From positions 1 to 64,000 of the forward strand of contig DELY01000003.1 of the NCBI GenBank assembly GCA_002354655.1: DNA of 64,000 nt, written 5' to 3'. The stretch comes from Pseudomonas sp. UBA2684 (GTDB lineage: Bacteria > Pseudomonadota > Gammaproteobacteria > Pseudomonadales > Pseudomonadaceae). The position numbers and the translations under genes were made by a program. Every line of letters starts with the position of its first letter. Position 1 is the stretch's first letter. Positions 1 through 7,532 of this stretch are shown in pieces. The notes beneath the pieces were generated by a model that searched no databases, had not been told where the DNA came from, and was given only the letters and a program-made list of their open reading frames with translations.

Positions 1-374
1 CAGTTTTCGGTCAGCAGCAACAGTCTGCCGGGTGCTGGGTGATACCCCGATGTTAGAAATACTCGATATTCCATCAGCGACTGATAGCCGTCATCGGCGC
101 GGAATGACGCGATGACATAAAAACTGCCAGTGTATGTATGGAGTACCCATAACCCGCCTTCCTGTCCGACACGTAAGATGGTCGAGGTGCGAATCAAGCG
201 TCCATCTGTAAACTGCCCCGAAACTGGATCGGCTCGTACATGACGATGCGTCAGGCCTATACAGCAGCAGGCAATAATGCGGGCTTCAGTTAGATACGCC
301 GTAACCGGTTGGCTGAATGTGCAGTTCATCGCCTCATTCAGTAACTGCTCACCGTGTACAGGCATTGAGCGCAT
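1..374 (-). CDS. Hypothetical protein, 3' part cut by the window edge
   Basis: An open frame runs leftward from an ATG at 372-374 to the window start with no stop, giving about 124 residues. The start is preceded by a good ribosome binding site (GAGGAGCAAC) and lies 9 bp after the stop of the metallophosphoesterase gene, so both are probably one transcript. The protein begins MRSMPVHGEQLLNEAMNC and later has aromatic-rich segments such as GGLWVLHTYTGSFYVIASF. I recognise no domain. It belongs to the leftward accessory gene set; function unknown. Confidence 0.6.
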   Translation of the reverse strand, partial: MRSMPVHGEQLLNEAMNCTFSQPVTAYLTEARIIACCCIGLTHRHVRADPVSGQFTDGRLIRTSTILRVGQEGGLWVLHTYTGSFYVIASFRADDGYQSLMEYRVFLTSGYHPAPGRLLLLTEN

Positions 375-383
375 TGTTGCTCC

Positions 384-1130
384 TCAGAGATTGATGATTA
401 GATGCGGGTCGAAGCCTGTGCATTCGCCAGGGTATCCCCTTGGGTTACAAACGATCCGTGTTCCAGCTTCGTGATAGTCAACCGAAGTATGAGAGTGGCC
501 GTGTACCCACAGTGCCACGCGATCCTCGCCAAGTAGATCAATCCAGTCATTTGCATACGCAGCATCAAGATGACCGCCTGCATATGGGCTTCCCGCCAAT
601 GAGCGCAGCAGCGGCGCATGATGCGTGATTACCACTGTGGGCCCTGAAAATGGCTCAGCCAGTTTGCTCAGGAGCCATTCACGCGTCCTGTGCGCCTCGG
701 CAGCAAGGTCACTAGGTTTTATGCGCCGGTAGTTCTCACCAGTACGAATCAGGCGGTAATCATTCATTGAACTCTGTGCTGTGATCGACGCCAACGGCGT
801 GTTTCCTGTCGCGGAAAAATCAGTCCACGCCGTCGCGCCTAGAAATCGAACGCCACCTATTTCAACTGCATCTCGATCCAGTACCTGAACATGAGATGCC
901 GCACAGGAACCACGCATTTTCGCCAGTGTTCCTAAGAGGTGTCCGCCGTAGTACTCATGATTTCCGGGTACATAAAGAACGGGGCAGGGAAACGCCCGCA
1001 TGGCCCAGCTAATTCCCCGAGTCTTTACATCGATATCGCCAGCGAGGATTACGACATCAGCATCGACACCCCTAGGTATGTACGTGTCGAACTCGTTGTG
1101 CAAATCTGACAGTAGATGGACCCGCATCAT
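384..1130 (-). CDS. Calcineurin-like metallophosphoesterase
   Basis: A 248-residue protein with the full metal-binding motif set of the calcineurin-like phosphoesterase superfamily: SDLHNEF near residue 8, GDID near 32, GNHEYY near 57, THHAP near 170 and GHSHTSVDY near 211. These ligate a dinuclear metal centre that hydrolyses phosphomono- or phosphodiesters; the substrate cannot be told. There is no signal peptide, so it is likely cytosolic. Two consecutive ATG codons open the frame and the second may be the true start. It lies 18 bp after the upstream gene in a leftward accessory operon. Such enzymes occur on mobile elements as well as in core genomes; here the neighbours are all unknown genes. 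Confidence 0.85.
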   Translation of the reverse strand: MMRVHLLSDLHNEFDTYIPRGVDADVVILAGDIDVKTRGISWAMRAFPCPVLYVPGNHEYYGGHLLGTLAKMRGSCAASHVQVLDRDAVEIGGVRFLGATAWTDFSATGNTPLASITAQSSMNDYRLIRTGENYRRIKPSDLAAEAHRTREWLLSKLAEPFSGPTVVITHHAPLLRSLAGSPYAGGHLDAAYANDWIDLLGEDRVALWVHGHSHTSVDYHEAGTRIVCNPRGYPGECTGFDPHLIINL

Positions 1131-1148
1131 ATTTAGCCTGCTGCATAA

Positions 1149-1631
1149 TCAGAAAATACGAGTAACGGTTTTCGCGCTGGCTTGCTTCCGTGTACCGGCA
1201 CCAAGCAGCAGGTAAACGGTGTGGAGCGTTTTAAAATGAAAGCTTTCCTCAAATACGTGGAGTGGTGACGTGCGGACGAAGTCGCCGACATCCCATCTAC
1301 GTTCGCTGTCGATGACGACGCCGTGAGCGTATAGGATCACCGGCTGGCGCCTTGTTTTTGCCAGTTCGGAGCGTTGCTCGTCAGTGACATCAAGATCGAT
1401 CCAGATCCAGTCGCGCACGATGCAGTAATTACCAAACGGAAAGCTGTTCCGTGCATAAGTCATGGCCTCTTCATTCGACATGTCGCTTCCGGCCATGTGC
1501 TGGCCTGGTCCGTAGAGCAGGTCAGTCATTGCATCTAGTCCATTCACTGCGTTCGCCCTCATGATGAGACTGTCGGATGCAGGCTCGCCGTTGCAATTCA
1601 GCAGTCTGCCAAGATCGCTGACGCGCTTCAT
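1149..1631 (-). CDS. Hypothetical protein (resembles DUF6957 proteins)
   Basis: A 160-residue soluble protein without signal peptide or membrane segment. The central part (LYGPGQHMAGSDMSNEEAMT, then FPFGNYCIVRDWIWIDLDV and a late YLLLGAG segment) resembles, from memory, the Pseudomonas DUF6957 family; I could not check this. Family function is unknown. It sits in the leftward accessory operon, 51 bp after the upstream gene and 18 bp before the metallophosphoesterase gene. No strong ribosome binding site precedes the ATG. Confidence 0.65.
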   Translation of the reverse strand: MKRVSDLGRLLNCNGEPASDSLIMRANAVNGLDAMTDLLYGPGQHMAGSDMSNEEAMTYARNSFPFGNYCIVRDWIWIDLDVTDEQRSELAKTRRQPVILYAHGVVIDSERRWDVGDFVRTSPLHVFEESFHFKTLHTVYLLLGAGTRKQASAKTVTRIF

Positions 1632-1682
1632 TTTTTGGTTATCGGATTGCGGATAAGTTGTTGTAGTCGCCGGAGCGGTTTT

Positions 1683-2075
1683 TTAGTTTGGGGCGCTAGG
1701 TGAAAACCTTAGTTCCCGGTCGGTAAAAATCGAAGCGAGCGTGGCCGGCTCATTTAGGTAGTCCGTTTTTCGTCGGAGCTCCTCGATTGCTAGCTCTATC
1801 CTGAGATATTCAAAATTGTTGAATAGCTCCTCCATTGGTACGTGAAATTCTGCACTGCCGGCTTTGGCACACAGAATGTGCAGGATCGCAGCTAGTGGCA
1901 GAGACAAGCTGTCGTCATCTTCCGGGCGCTCGGTGGCGAGGTTTTCTAAGCACCTGTCTGTGCTCTGCTGAAGCGCTGTCAGCCAATAGTCGCTGAGGTT
2001 GCAGGGTAGTGTTGCCTCTGGCCCACTCATCAGGACTTCTTCTATGAAGCGTTGGAATATTTCTTTATCGCTCAT
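1683..2075 (-). CDS. Hypothetical protein, acidic, 130 aa
   Basis: A 130-residue acidic, mostly helical-looking protein beginning MSDKEIFQRFIEEVLMSGPE. I recognise no family. It lies in a same-strand series of five genes with short gaps (56 bp upstream, 51 bp downstream), so it is probably co-transcribed with its neighbours. A coding role is supported by the operon arrangement rather than by homology. Confidence 0.55.
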   Translation of the reverse strand: MSDKEIFQRFIEEVLMSGPEATLPCNLSDYWLTALQQSTDRCLENLATERPEDDDSLSLPLAAILHILCAKAGSAEFHVPMEELFNNFEYLRIELAIEELRRKTDYLNEPATLASIFTDRELRFSPSAPN

Positions 2076-2131
2076 GCTTTTTAACCATCTTTACGTGCGG
2101 CTTAGAGGCACTCTGGTATGTCCGTGTTGAG

Positions 2132-2584
2132 TTAACGGGGAGCGACTTTTTGTGTGAAGTCGAGCAAGCCACGAAGGGTCTTCTCATCCTCGGCCCAGCT
2201 TGGGCACAGGGTTGAAATTAATTCCCTGCTCAGGGCGCGCGGTTGATCGATGAGGCCCGAAAACTTCAGCGATATTGATAATCCAGCGTGCTGGAGGAGC
2301 ATGCTCATGTGTTGCCTGTTATGACGGTCATTCCGTTGAGCGGGGCGGATAAGGTCCAAAAGCGTTGGAATGTCATCGAATAGCAAGCATGGATTGCCAC
2401 TCACCGGGTCGAGACGGATGTGGATGTCTGATCCAGACAAAAGGCTCAGTACAACCGGTAGTTCGATGTCGAATCGACTTACCAGGCGCTCAAGGGTTAA
2501 AAGCAAAACGCGGTTTTTGACATCGAGAAGTGCGGATCGCTCTGGATCGAGAGGGATGATTGTGGAGATGTGCACGACGTTCAT
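2132..2584 (-). CDS. Hypothetical protein, first gene of the accessory operon
   Basis: A 150-residue protein rich in leucine and isoleucine, beginning MNVVHISTIIPLDPERSALL, with no recognised domain. It is the promoter-proximal gene of the leftward series 2584-1. Its start is only 10 bp from two tandem 15-bp repeats that probably bind the divergent XRE-type regulator, so that regulator likely controls it. Function unknown. Confidence 0.6.
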   Translation of the reverse strand: MNVVHISTIIPLDPERSALLDVKNRVLLLTLERLVSRFDIELPVVLSLLSGSDIHIRLDPVSGNPCLLFDDIPTLLDLIRPAQRNDRHNRQHMSMLLQHAGLSISLKFSGLIDQPRALSRELISTLCPSWAEDEKTLRGLLDFTQKVAPR

Positions 2585-2660
2585 ATCTGTATACCTGTAA
2601 TTCAGATATCTGTAATTTAGATATACATTCTGGCTTTGTCAACAGCTGGAATGCGTCTCT
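2585..2660. promoter_or_regulatory. Divergent promoter/operator with tandem 15-bp repeats
   Basis: The 76-bp gap between the leftward operon and the rightward XRE gene is AT-rich, unlike its surroundings. It holds two back-to-back 15-bp repeats, 2595-2609 and 2610-2624 (CTGTAATTYAGATAT, one mismatch). Each contains an imperfect palindrome (CTGTAATTCAG). Further related pieces (ATATCTGTATAC at 2584-2595) flank them. This is the expected layout for autoregulation and repression by the adjacent HTH protein. Confidence 0.6.
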
Positions 2661-2921
2661 GTGGAAAAGTCGATTTATCGAGATGAGAACTTAGTGCTGC
2701 TTCGTATGATTAAGCAGTGTCGTACTGAGTCAGGCCTGACGCAGGCGCAGTTCGCTGAAGCATTAGGCCGCCCGCAATCCTTCACCAGTGACATTGAACG
2801 TGGCCTTAGAAGACTTGACCTAGTTCAGCTGCGAGACATTTGCCACGTACTAGGTCTCAACCTGGTCGATTTTGTTCAGCGCTACGAAACCGAGCTTTCC
2901 TCGAAAGGTGCGAGGGAGTAA
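2661..2921 (+). CDS. XRE-family helix-turn-helix regulator
   Basis: An 86-residue single-domain DNA-binding protein. Residues about 14-72 form an HTH_3/XRE fold: IKQCRTESGLTQAQFAEALG, then a recognition helix in RPQSFTSDIERG, then LVQLRDICHVLGLNLVDFV. The start is GTG; a GGA lies about 10 bp upstream, and the first in-frame ATG (2706) would cut into the first helix. It is divergent from the accessory operon and shares the tandem-repeat region, so it most likely regulates that operon and itself. Confidence 0.85.
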   Translation: MEKSIYRDENLVLLRMIKQCRTESGLTQAQFAEALGRPQSFTSDIERGLRRLDLVQLRDICHVLGLNLVDFVQRYETELSSKGARE

Positions 2922-2936
2922 CTGCGCACCCTCCGT

Positions 2937-3230
2937 TCAAGTGGCGTCAGTCGCTTCTCGCTGTACGCCGTCCCATGCTGCCGAATACAGAGCAGCAGCA
3001 TCGTTGCACAGCAATCGGATCGCTTGAATACATCCATTCATTGGCTCGTAGGCAAGCGAGTTTAAATCGGACCCGCTGAGAGCACAGAGCAAATCCAGCA
3101 CTGCGTTTTGGCGGAGCGTGGCCGCGTCGTAGAGTTCGATGGCTTTGGCGTCGCTGCGAAAGCCGAGCAGGCAGTTGTGCTCGCTGGAGTGTAGTGGGGT
3201 AAAGCTTGGGGATGAGTCGCTCGGGTGCAT
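2937..3230 (-). CDS. Small hypothetical protein with a long structured leader
   Basis: A 97-residue protein beginning MHPSDSSPSFTPLHSSEHNC, with two helical stretches (KAIELYDAATLRQNAVLDLL and CIQAIRLLCNDAAALYSAAW). The layout is like that of small DUF3077-type Pseudomonas proteins, but I cannot assign it. It is convergent with the XRE gene, 15 bp apart. The interesting part is its upstream region: about 120 bp of nested inverted repeats read on the same strand (see 3237-3357). Confidence 0.5.
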   Translation of the reverse strand: MHPSDSSPSFTPLHSSEHNCLLGFRSDAKAIELYDAATLRQNAVLDLLCALSGSDLNSLAYEPMNGCIQAIRLLCNDAAALYSAAWDGVQREATDAT

Positions 3231-3236
3231 AGGGTG

Positions 3237-3357
3237 ACCTCTAGAGTTTTAGAGACCGCCTGCATCACTTCCACATGATGGGTGGCGGCTGTATGCGGGT
3301 GTGGAAGACCGAGACTCTAGGAACTCGGCGCGCCGAAGCGCCCCGCATACAGCCACC
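3237..3357 (-). promoter_or_regulatory. Candidate structured RNA leader with nested inverted repeats
   Basis: Several complementary pairs lie within 121 bp upstream of the small gene at 2937-3230. A perfect 13-bp pair (3287-3299 with 3342-3354) is extended by GGT/ACC (3281-3283 with 3355-3357) after a 3-nt bulge. Inside it, on the minus strand, is a GCGC-TTCG-GCGC hairpin (3330-3341) and a CGAG/CTCG stem (3310-3313 with 3324-3327). Two competing pairs reach outside it: CTTCCACA (3268-3275) with TGTGGAAG (3300-3307), and CTAGAGT (3241-3247) with ACTCTAG (3314-3320). Such mutually exclusive pairings suggest a switching leader or a protein-binding RNA. I recall similar leaders before small Pseudomonas genes, unverified. 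Confidence 0.45.
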
Positions 3358-3681
3358 ATAACAAGTTGCTTCATGGTGCTAGTGATCCTTGAGTCAGGTC
3401 TGATGGCCCGCCCAGTCACACTATTCAGCTCTCAGGGGCTGTGCAAGTCCCCACTTTACGTCATCTGGGTGAAAAAGGCCGCCGTCATGAATGGCTTTCA
3501 AGATGACGAAAATCGCTTGTGGCAATTTTTGGAGGGAAAGAAAGCTCGCCGATATTTGGGCGGGCCTGTGTCTGTTTTCCGACGAGCGGTATGTGGCTGC
3601 CCCGGTATTTTTCTAACGAAGAGTTCATGAGGTGGCAAATCCCTACCCCAATCCTACCCCAGGCCGAATTTCAGGCACAAA
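3358..3681. other. Gene-free stretch between the accessory genes and tRNA-Thr
   Basis: No convincing gene is seen here. Open frames on the plus strand begin at odd positions, have no ribosome binding site and end in low-complexity or tRNA sequence. The stretch next to the tRNA has a short direct repeat (CCTACCCCAATCCTACCCCA, 3643-3662). It may be the junction of an element whose other end lies outside the window. Confidence 0.4.
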
Positions 3682-3709
3682 AAAGGGCTACGTTTTCACG
3701 TAACCCTTT
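3682..3709 (-). terminator. Intrinsic terminator of tRNA-Thr
   Basis: A 12-bp stem (arms 3682-3693 and 3698-3709, one mismatch) with a GAAA loop on the minus strand is followed by a T run. It lies 8 bp after the tRNA-Thr 3' end and so fits as its terminator. Confidence 0.75.
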
Positions 3710-3717
3710 GTTTTGTA

Positions 3718-3793
<76 letters not shown>

Positions 3794-3807
3794 ATTTGAG
3801 GGTCGCC

Positions 3808-3835
3808 ATTATATCCATTCGTTTGCCTGAGTAAA
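3808..3835 (-). promoter_or_regulatory. tRNA-Thr promoter
   Basis: On the minus strand a -35 TTTACT (3830-3835) and a -10 TATAAT (3808-3813) are separated by 16 bp and lie about 15 bp upstream of the tRNA 5' end. Confidence 0.65.
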
Positions 3836-3884
3836 GCCGTCTGCGAGCAGTTTGGTGCTGGTCTGGCTATCAGTAGCAAAATCC

Positions 3885-4070
3885 TTATGCACAAGTGGGA
3901 GGCGTGTGGCGCGGTCGTGCGCGGTTTCTGTGCGGCAGCTCACGGATAATTGTAAATGGCTGTTTTTATTGATTTTTATCTTTAGATCAAAAAACGATCA
4001 GTTGCTTTGGGGGCCTATAAGCCCGGCCTTGTGAGTGGTTGCCCAGAATCTATCAACACACTTATCCACA
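3885..4070. other. AT-rich stretch flanked by two DnaA-box matches
   Basis: The 290-bp gap between tRNA-Thr and the methyltransferase gene contains TTATGCACA (3885-3893) and the consensus TTATCCACA (4062-4070), both fitting TTATNCACA. Between them, 3950-4005 is strongly AT-rich with a GATC-flanked A-run (GATCAAAAAACGATC). No gene is present. It may bind DnaA, or the matches may be chance. Confidence 0.35.
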
Positions 4071-4085
4071 GTTTATGTGGGCAAA

Positions 4086-5303
4086 TCAGGCGCGTTCGGC
4101 GAGCAGTAGCAGGTTGCGCGGGGTGAGCTGGCGGGGGCAGAAGCTGCCGAGGTGCACGGCAAAGCCTTGTTCGTTCAGGTACAGGCCACGGTCGAGTAGT
4201 AGCCACAACTCCAGCGGGCGGCGGAACAGGGCGCGCAACAGTTCGAGATTGCGTACCTGGGCCAGTCGTTGCCAGCCTTGGCTTTCCAGCGCCGCCCAGT
4301 CGTATGCACGGCTGGGCGTGGGCAGGGCTTTGAGGGCGGCGAGGTCTTGGCAGTAGTCGGCGAAGTCTTTTGCCAGCCAGGCTGGCGGTAACGAGGGGGT
4401 GGGCAGGTAGTCGTCGATGCCGCGCAGTTGCCGTTGCAGGATGTCGAAGCCCAGTCGTCTGGCCATGGAGCAGTCGCGCTGGCGGCGCACCCTGGCGCCT
4501 GCGGTAACGGTTTCGCTCAGGGGGAGGGCGAGGTCGTCGAGCGACAGGTGCAAGGCCGAAGCCTTGGCTGTCTCGGATAACGCCTGGTAGGTCGGTGTGC
4601 TGATGCGGTTATAGCAGCAGGGGGCCACAGCGAGTTGTTGGCAGCCGGCGGCGCTGGCCAGTTGCAGCAGGCGCACATGCAGGTCGCCGCAGGCGTGCAG
4701 GGCGACAGGGGTGTGTTCGGCTTTGAGGCGCGCGCCGGCATTGTCGGCCAGCACATCCTGTGCGATGTGGCTGGCGCTCAGGTTCAGCTTGGCGCTTAGC
4801 TGTTGCCCGCTGCGCACCAGCTCCGGGTTGTGTTCCAGGCATGTCAGCGCTTGCCCTTCGTGGCTCAATAGGCGGCCGAGGTGGCCCTTGCCAGCGCACC
4901 AGTCGAGCCAGTGTTGCGGCGCCTGTTGAAAGTGCAGGCGGCTGGCGAAGGCTTGGATTTGTTGCCACTTGCGCCCAGGCACATCGACGGAGAAGCGCGC
5001 TGGCAGTGGGCGCAGCGGCTGCTGTGGCAGCTCGCCGACTCGGCTCAGGGCGCAGGCCTGGCTGGCCAGCTCGCGGAAGGGCGCGGGGGCGTCCAGTTGG
5101 TGCGGTTGGTTGTGTGCGGCCTCGGCCTCTTCCAGGCTGCGCGATCTGAGCCATTGGGCCAGTTCAGGGTGTTCGGTCTCCCACGGCAATTGCCGGTGAG
5201 TGAACGGCCGTGGCCGCCACAGCGATTGGTGGGTGACGAGGAAGTGCTCCAGCGCTTGAAAGCGCTGAAGCAAGGCGTCGCCGCTAAGGGGGTGGTCGTT
5301 CAT
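4086..5303 (-). CDS. SAM-dependent methyltransferase (GSTCD/RRNAD1-like)
   Basis: A 405-residue cytosolic protein with a class I methyltransferase core in its middle third: WLDWCAGKGHLGRLL is the SAM-binding motif I, TCLEHNPEL the acidic end of strand 2, VALHACGDLHVRLL motif IV and VAPCCYNRI a following conserved segment. This combination is typical of the family that includes the methyltransferase domain of human GSTCD and METTL25. The substrate is unknown. It lies 27 bp downstream of the last transporter gene on the same strand and may be read through from it. Confidence 0.75.
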   Translation of the reverse strand: MNDHPLSGDALLQRFQALEHFLVTHQSLWRPRPFTHRQLPWETEHPELAQWLRSRSLEEAEAAHNQPHQLDAPAPFRELASQACALSRVGELPQQPLRPLPARFSVDVPGRKWQQIQAFASRLHFQQAPQHWLDWCAGKGHLGRLLSHEGQALTCLEHNPELVRSGQQLSAKLNLSASHIAQDVLADNAGARLKAEHTPVALHACGDLHVRLLQLASAAGCQQLAVAPCCYNRISTPTYQALSETAKASALHLSLDDLALPLSETVTAGARVRRQRDCSMARRLGFDILQRQLRGIDDYLPTPSLPPAWLAKDFADYCQDLAALKALPTPSRAYDWAALESQGWQRLAQVRNLELLRALFRRPLELWLLLDRGLYLNEQGFAVHLGSFCPRQLTPRNLLLLAERA

Positions 5304-5330
5304 GGCAGTGTGCGGCCAAGCCCCTTGGCG

Positions 5331-6020
5331 TCAGCGGCCCTGGCAGGCGTCGACGCGCAGCCAGCGCTCCAGCAGTTTGAAGGCGCGCACCAGCAAGAAG
5401 GCGATCAGCAGGTAGAACATGCCCGCAGCAAAGAATATTTCCACCGGCAAGTAGGTGCGCGCGATGATCGTGCGCGCCATGCCGGTCAGTTCAAGCAAGG
5501 TCACGGTGCTGGCCAGGGCGCTGGCCTTGAGCATCAGAATCACTTCGTTGCTGTAGGCCGGCAGGCCGATGCGCGCGGCACGCGGCAGGATGATGTGCAG
5601 CATGGCCTGGGCGCGCGACATGCCCAGCGCGCGCGCGGCTTCCACTTCGCCCTGCGGCACGGCCTGGATGGCACCGCGCAGGATTTCCGCGATATACGCG
5701 GCGGTGTGCAGGGTCATGGTCAGGATCGCGCACCAGTATGGGTCGCGCAGGTAGGGCCAGAGCGGGCCCTGGCGCACTGCGTCGAACTGCGCCAGGCCGT
5801 AGTAGACCAGGAACAGCTGCACCAGCAGTGGGGTGCCGCGGAAGAAGAAGATGTAGCCGTAGGGCACGGCGCGCACGTACCAGTGTTTCGAGGCGCGGGC
5901 GATGCCCATGGGCAGGGCCAGGATCAACCCGGCGATTACGGCGATAGCCACCAGTTCGAGGGTCAGCAGGGCGCCCTCGGTCAGGCGCGGCAGCCATTTG
6001 ATGATGACTTCCCAGTTCAT
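5331..6020 (-). CDS. Basic amino acid ABC transporter permease (HisM/ArtM type)
   Basis: A 229-residue inner-membrane protein with about five hydrophobic helices and the ABC permease EAA loop (EVEAARALGMSRAQAMLHII) that contacts the ATPase. The FFRGTPLLVQLFLVYYGL stretch is the hallmark of polar amino acid permeases. It is the last of the four transporter genes and its ATG overlaps the stop of the other permease by 4 bp. Substrate is probably arginine/ornithine or histidine. Closest named systems are AotM and HisM. Confidence 0.9.
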   Translation of the reverse strand: MNWEVIIKWLPRLTEGALLTLELVAIAVIAGLILALPMGIARASKHWYVRAVPYGYIFFFRGTPLLVQLFLVYYGLAQFDAVRQGPLWPYLRDPYWCAILTMTLHTAAYIAEILRGAIQAVPQGEVEAARALGMSRAQAMLHIILPRAARIGLPAYSNEVILMLKASALASTVTLLELTGMARTIIARTYLPVEIFFAAGMFYLLIAFLLVRAFKLLERWLRVDACQGR

Positions 6021-6712
6021 GCGGCGCTCCTGATGAAACCACGACTGGCGCGCTTCTCAAGGAAGTGCAGTCCGATCATGGCGAGCACGGTGAGGCCCAG
6101 ATAAATGAAGGCGGCGACCAGGAAGAAGGTGAACGGCTCTTTGCTCGACGTCACGGCGATTTGCGAGCGGCGCATGATCTCGTTCAGGCCGATCACCGAA
6201 ACCAGCGCGGTGTCCTTCATCAGGATCATGAACAGGTTGCTCAAACCGGGCAGGGCGATGCGCCACATCTGCGGCAGGATCAGGCGCCAGAAAATCCGTG
6301 GTTTGGACAGCCCCAGGGCCTGGCCGGCTTCGCGGTGGCCTTTGGGGATGGCCAGAATGGCGCCACGAAACACTTCGGTGGCGTAGGCGCCGAAACAGAT
6401 GCCGAGGGCGATGGTGCCGGCGGCGAAGGCCGAGAGTTCGAGGCTCTGCAGCCCGAGCAGGTCAGCCAGGTTGCGCATCAGGTTGACCGTGCCGAAATAG
6501 ATCAGCAATACCCAGAGCAGTTCGGGGATGCCGCGCACGATGGTCGAGTAAGTACCGCCAAGCCATTGCAGCGGCTTGTACGGGGAAGTCTTGGCAAGGG
6601 CGCCGAGCAGGCCGAGCACCAGACCCAGGCTCAGCGCACTGAGCGCCAGCTTGATGGTCATCAGGGTGCCGGCGGCCAGGGCCGGGCCGAATCCGTAGAG
6701 GTCGAGAGTCAT
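6017..6712 (-). CDS. Basic amino acid ABC transporter permease (HisQ/ArtQ type)
   Basis: A 231-residue inner-membrane permease paired with the neighbouring HisM-type subunit. It has about five membrane helices, the polar amino acid permease segment RGIPELLWVLLIYFG and the EAA loop (HREAGQALGLSKPRIFWRLI). The two permeases form the heterodimeric channel with two copies of the ATPase. A GC-rich hairpin separates it from the binding-protein gene upstream, which would let the binding protein be made in excess. Confidence 0.9.
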   Translation of the reverse strand: MTLDLYGFGPALAAGTLMTIKLALSALSLGLVLGLLGALAKTSPYKPLQWLGGTYSTIVRGIPELLWVLLIYFGTVNLMRNLADLLGLQSLELSAFAAGTIALGICFGAYATEVFRGAILAIPKGHREAGQALGLSKPRIFWRLILPQMWRIALPGLSNLFMILMKDTALVSVIGLNEIMRRSQIAVTSSKEPFTFFLVAAFIYLGLTVLAMIGLHFLEKRASRGFIRSAA

Positions 6713-6726
6713 GGGGGCTCAGAAGC

Positions 6727-6752
6727 CTGCGCCGCCCGGGTGGGCGACGCAG
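6727..6752 (-). terminator. Hairpin after the binding-protein gene
   Basis: An 11-bp inverted repeat (6727-6737 with 6742-6752, one G-U type mismatch) lies in the 50-bp gap between the binding protein and first permease genes, without a T run. Such hairpins often stabilise the upstream message or attenuate downstream genes. Confidence 0.5.
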
Positions 6753-6762
6753 AGCTGGCTGC

Positions 6763-7515
6763 TTAGTAGATGCTGAACGGGAAGTACTTGTCGTTGATCT
6801 TCTTGTAGGTGCCGTCGGCCACGATCTCTTGCAGCGCGGTGTTCAGCTTGTCGCGCAGAGCGTCGCCCTTGCGTACGGCGATACCGATCTTGTCGTTATC
6901 GAATACTGGGTCACCCTTGAACTCGAAGCTCTTGCCGGCATCGCTCTTCAGCCATTCCCAGTTGACGAAGGTGTCTGCCAGCACGCCATCGAGGCGGCCC
7001 GAGGACAGGTCGAGGTAGGCGTTTTCCTGGGTGTCGTAGAGCTTGATGTCGACCACGCCGTTCAGGTTGTCTTCCAGCCAGGTGCCAGCGATGGTCGCGC
7101 GCTGGGCGCCGATGACCTTGCCTTTCAAGCTGGCCTTGTCAGTCTTGAAGTCACCGCCTTTCGGGGCGATGAACTGCAGCTTGTTGGTGTAGTAGGGTTC
7201 GGTGAAGTCGACCGCCGCCTTGCGCTCTTCGGTGATCGACATCGAGGCCACCAGGAAGTCGAATTTCTTGGCGTTCAGGGCCGGGATGATGCCGTCCCAG
7301 TCGGAGGTGACCACTTCGCACTCGGCCTTCATCTTGGCGCACAGGGCCTGGGCGATTTCCACGTCGAAACCACCGACCTGGCCGCTGGCGTCGATCAGGT
7401 TGAACGGTGGGTAGGCGCCTTCGGTACCGATTTTCAGTTTGTCAGCAGCGACGGCGCTGGTGCCGAAAGCCAGGGTGGCGGCAGCGGCCAGCAGGATCTT
7501 CTTGTAGTTCTGCAT
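6763..7515 (-). CDS. Periplasmic basic amino acid-binding protein
   Basis: A 250-residue family 3 solute-binding protein. Residues 1-23 are a signal peptide (MQNYKKILLAAAATLAFGTS, cleavage near AVAA). The mature part has GTEGAYPPFNLIDASGQVGG, the typical ligand-pocket entry of lysine/arginine/ornithine/histidine binders, followed by FDVEIAQALC and later FLVASMSITEERKAAVDFT. It captures ligand for the HisQ/HisM-type permease encoded downstream. It is the second gene of the operon, 17 bp after the ATPase gene. Confidence 0.9.
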   Translation of the reverse strand: MQNYKKILLAAAATLAFGTSAVAADKLKIGTEGAYPPFNLIDASGQVGGFDVEIAQALCAKMKAECEVVTSDWDGIIPALNAKKFDFLVASMSITEERKAAVDFTEPYYTNKLQFIAPKGGDFKTDKASLKGKVIGAQRATIAGTWLEDNLNGVVDIKLYDTQENAYLDLSSGRLDGVLADTFVNWEWLKSDAGKSFEFKGDPVFDNDKIGIAVRKGDALRDKLNTALQEIVADGTYKKINDKYFPFSIY

Positions 7516-7532
7516 GCGATGTTGCTCCGTGT

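Noticed and set aside
4609-5154. Long frame of 181 codons inside the methyltransferase gene
   Set aside because: Shadow frame with the Ala/Arg/Pro-rich composition typical of GC-rich antisense or shifted reading of a real gene.
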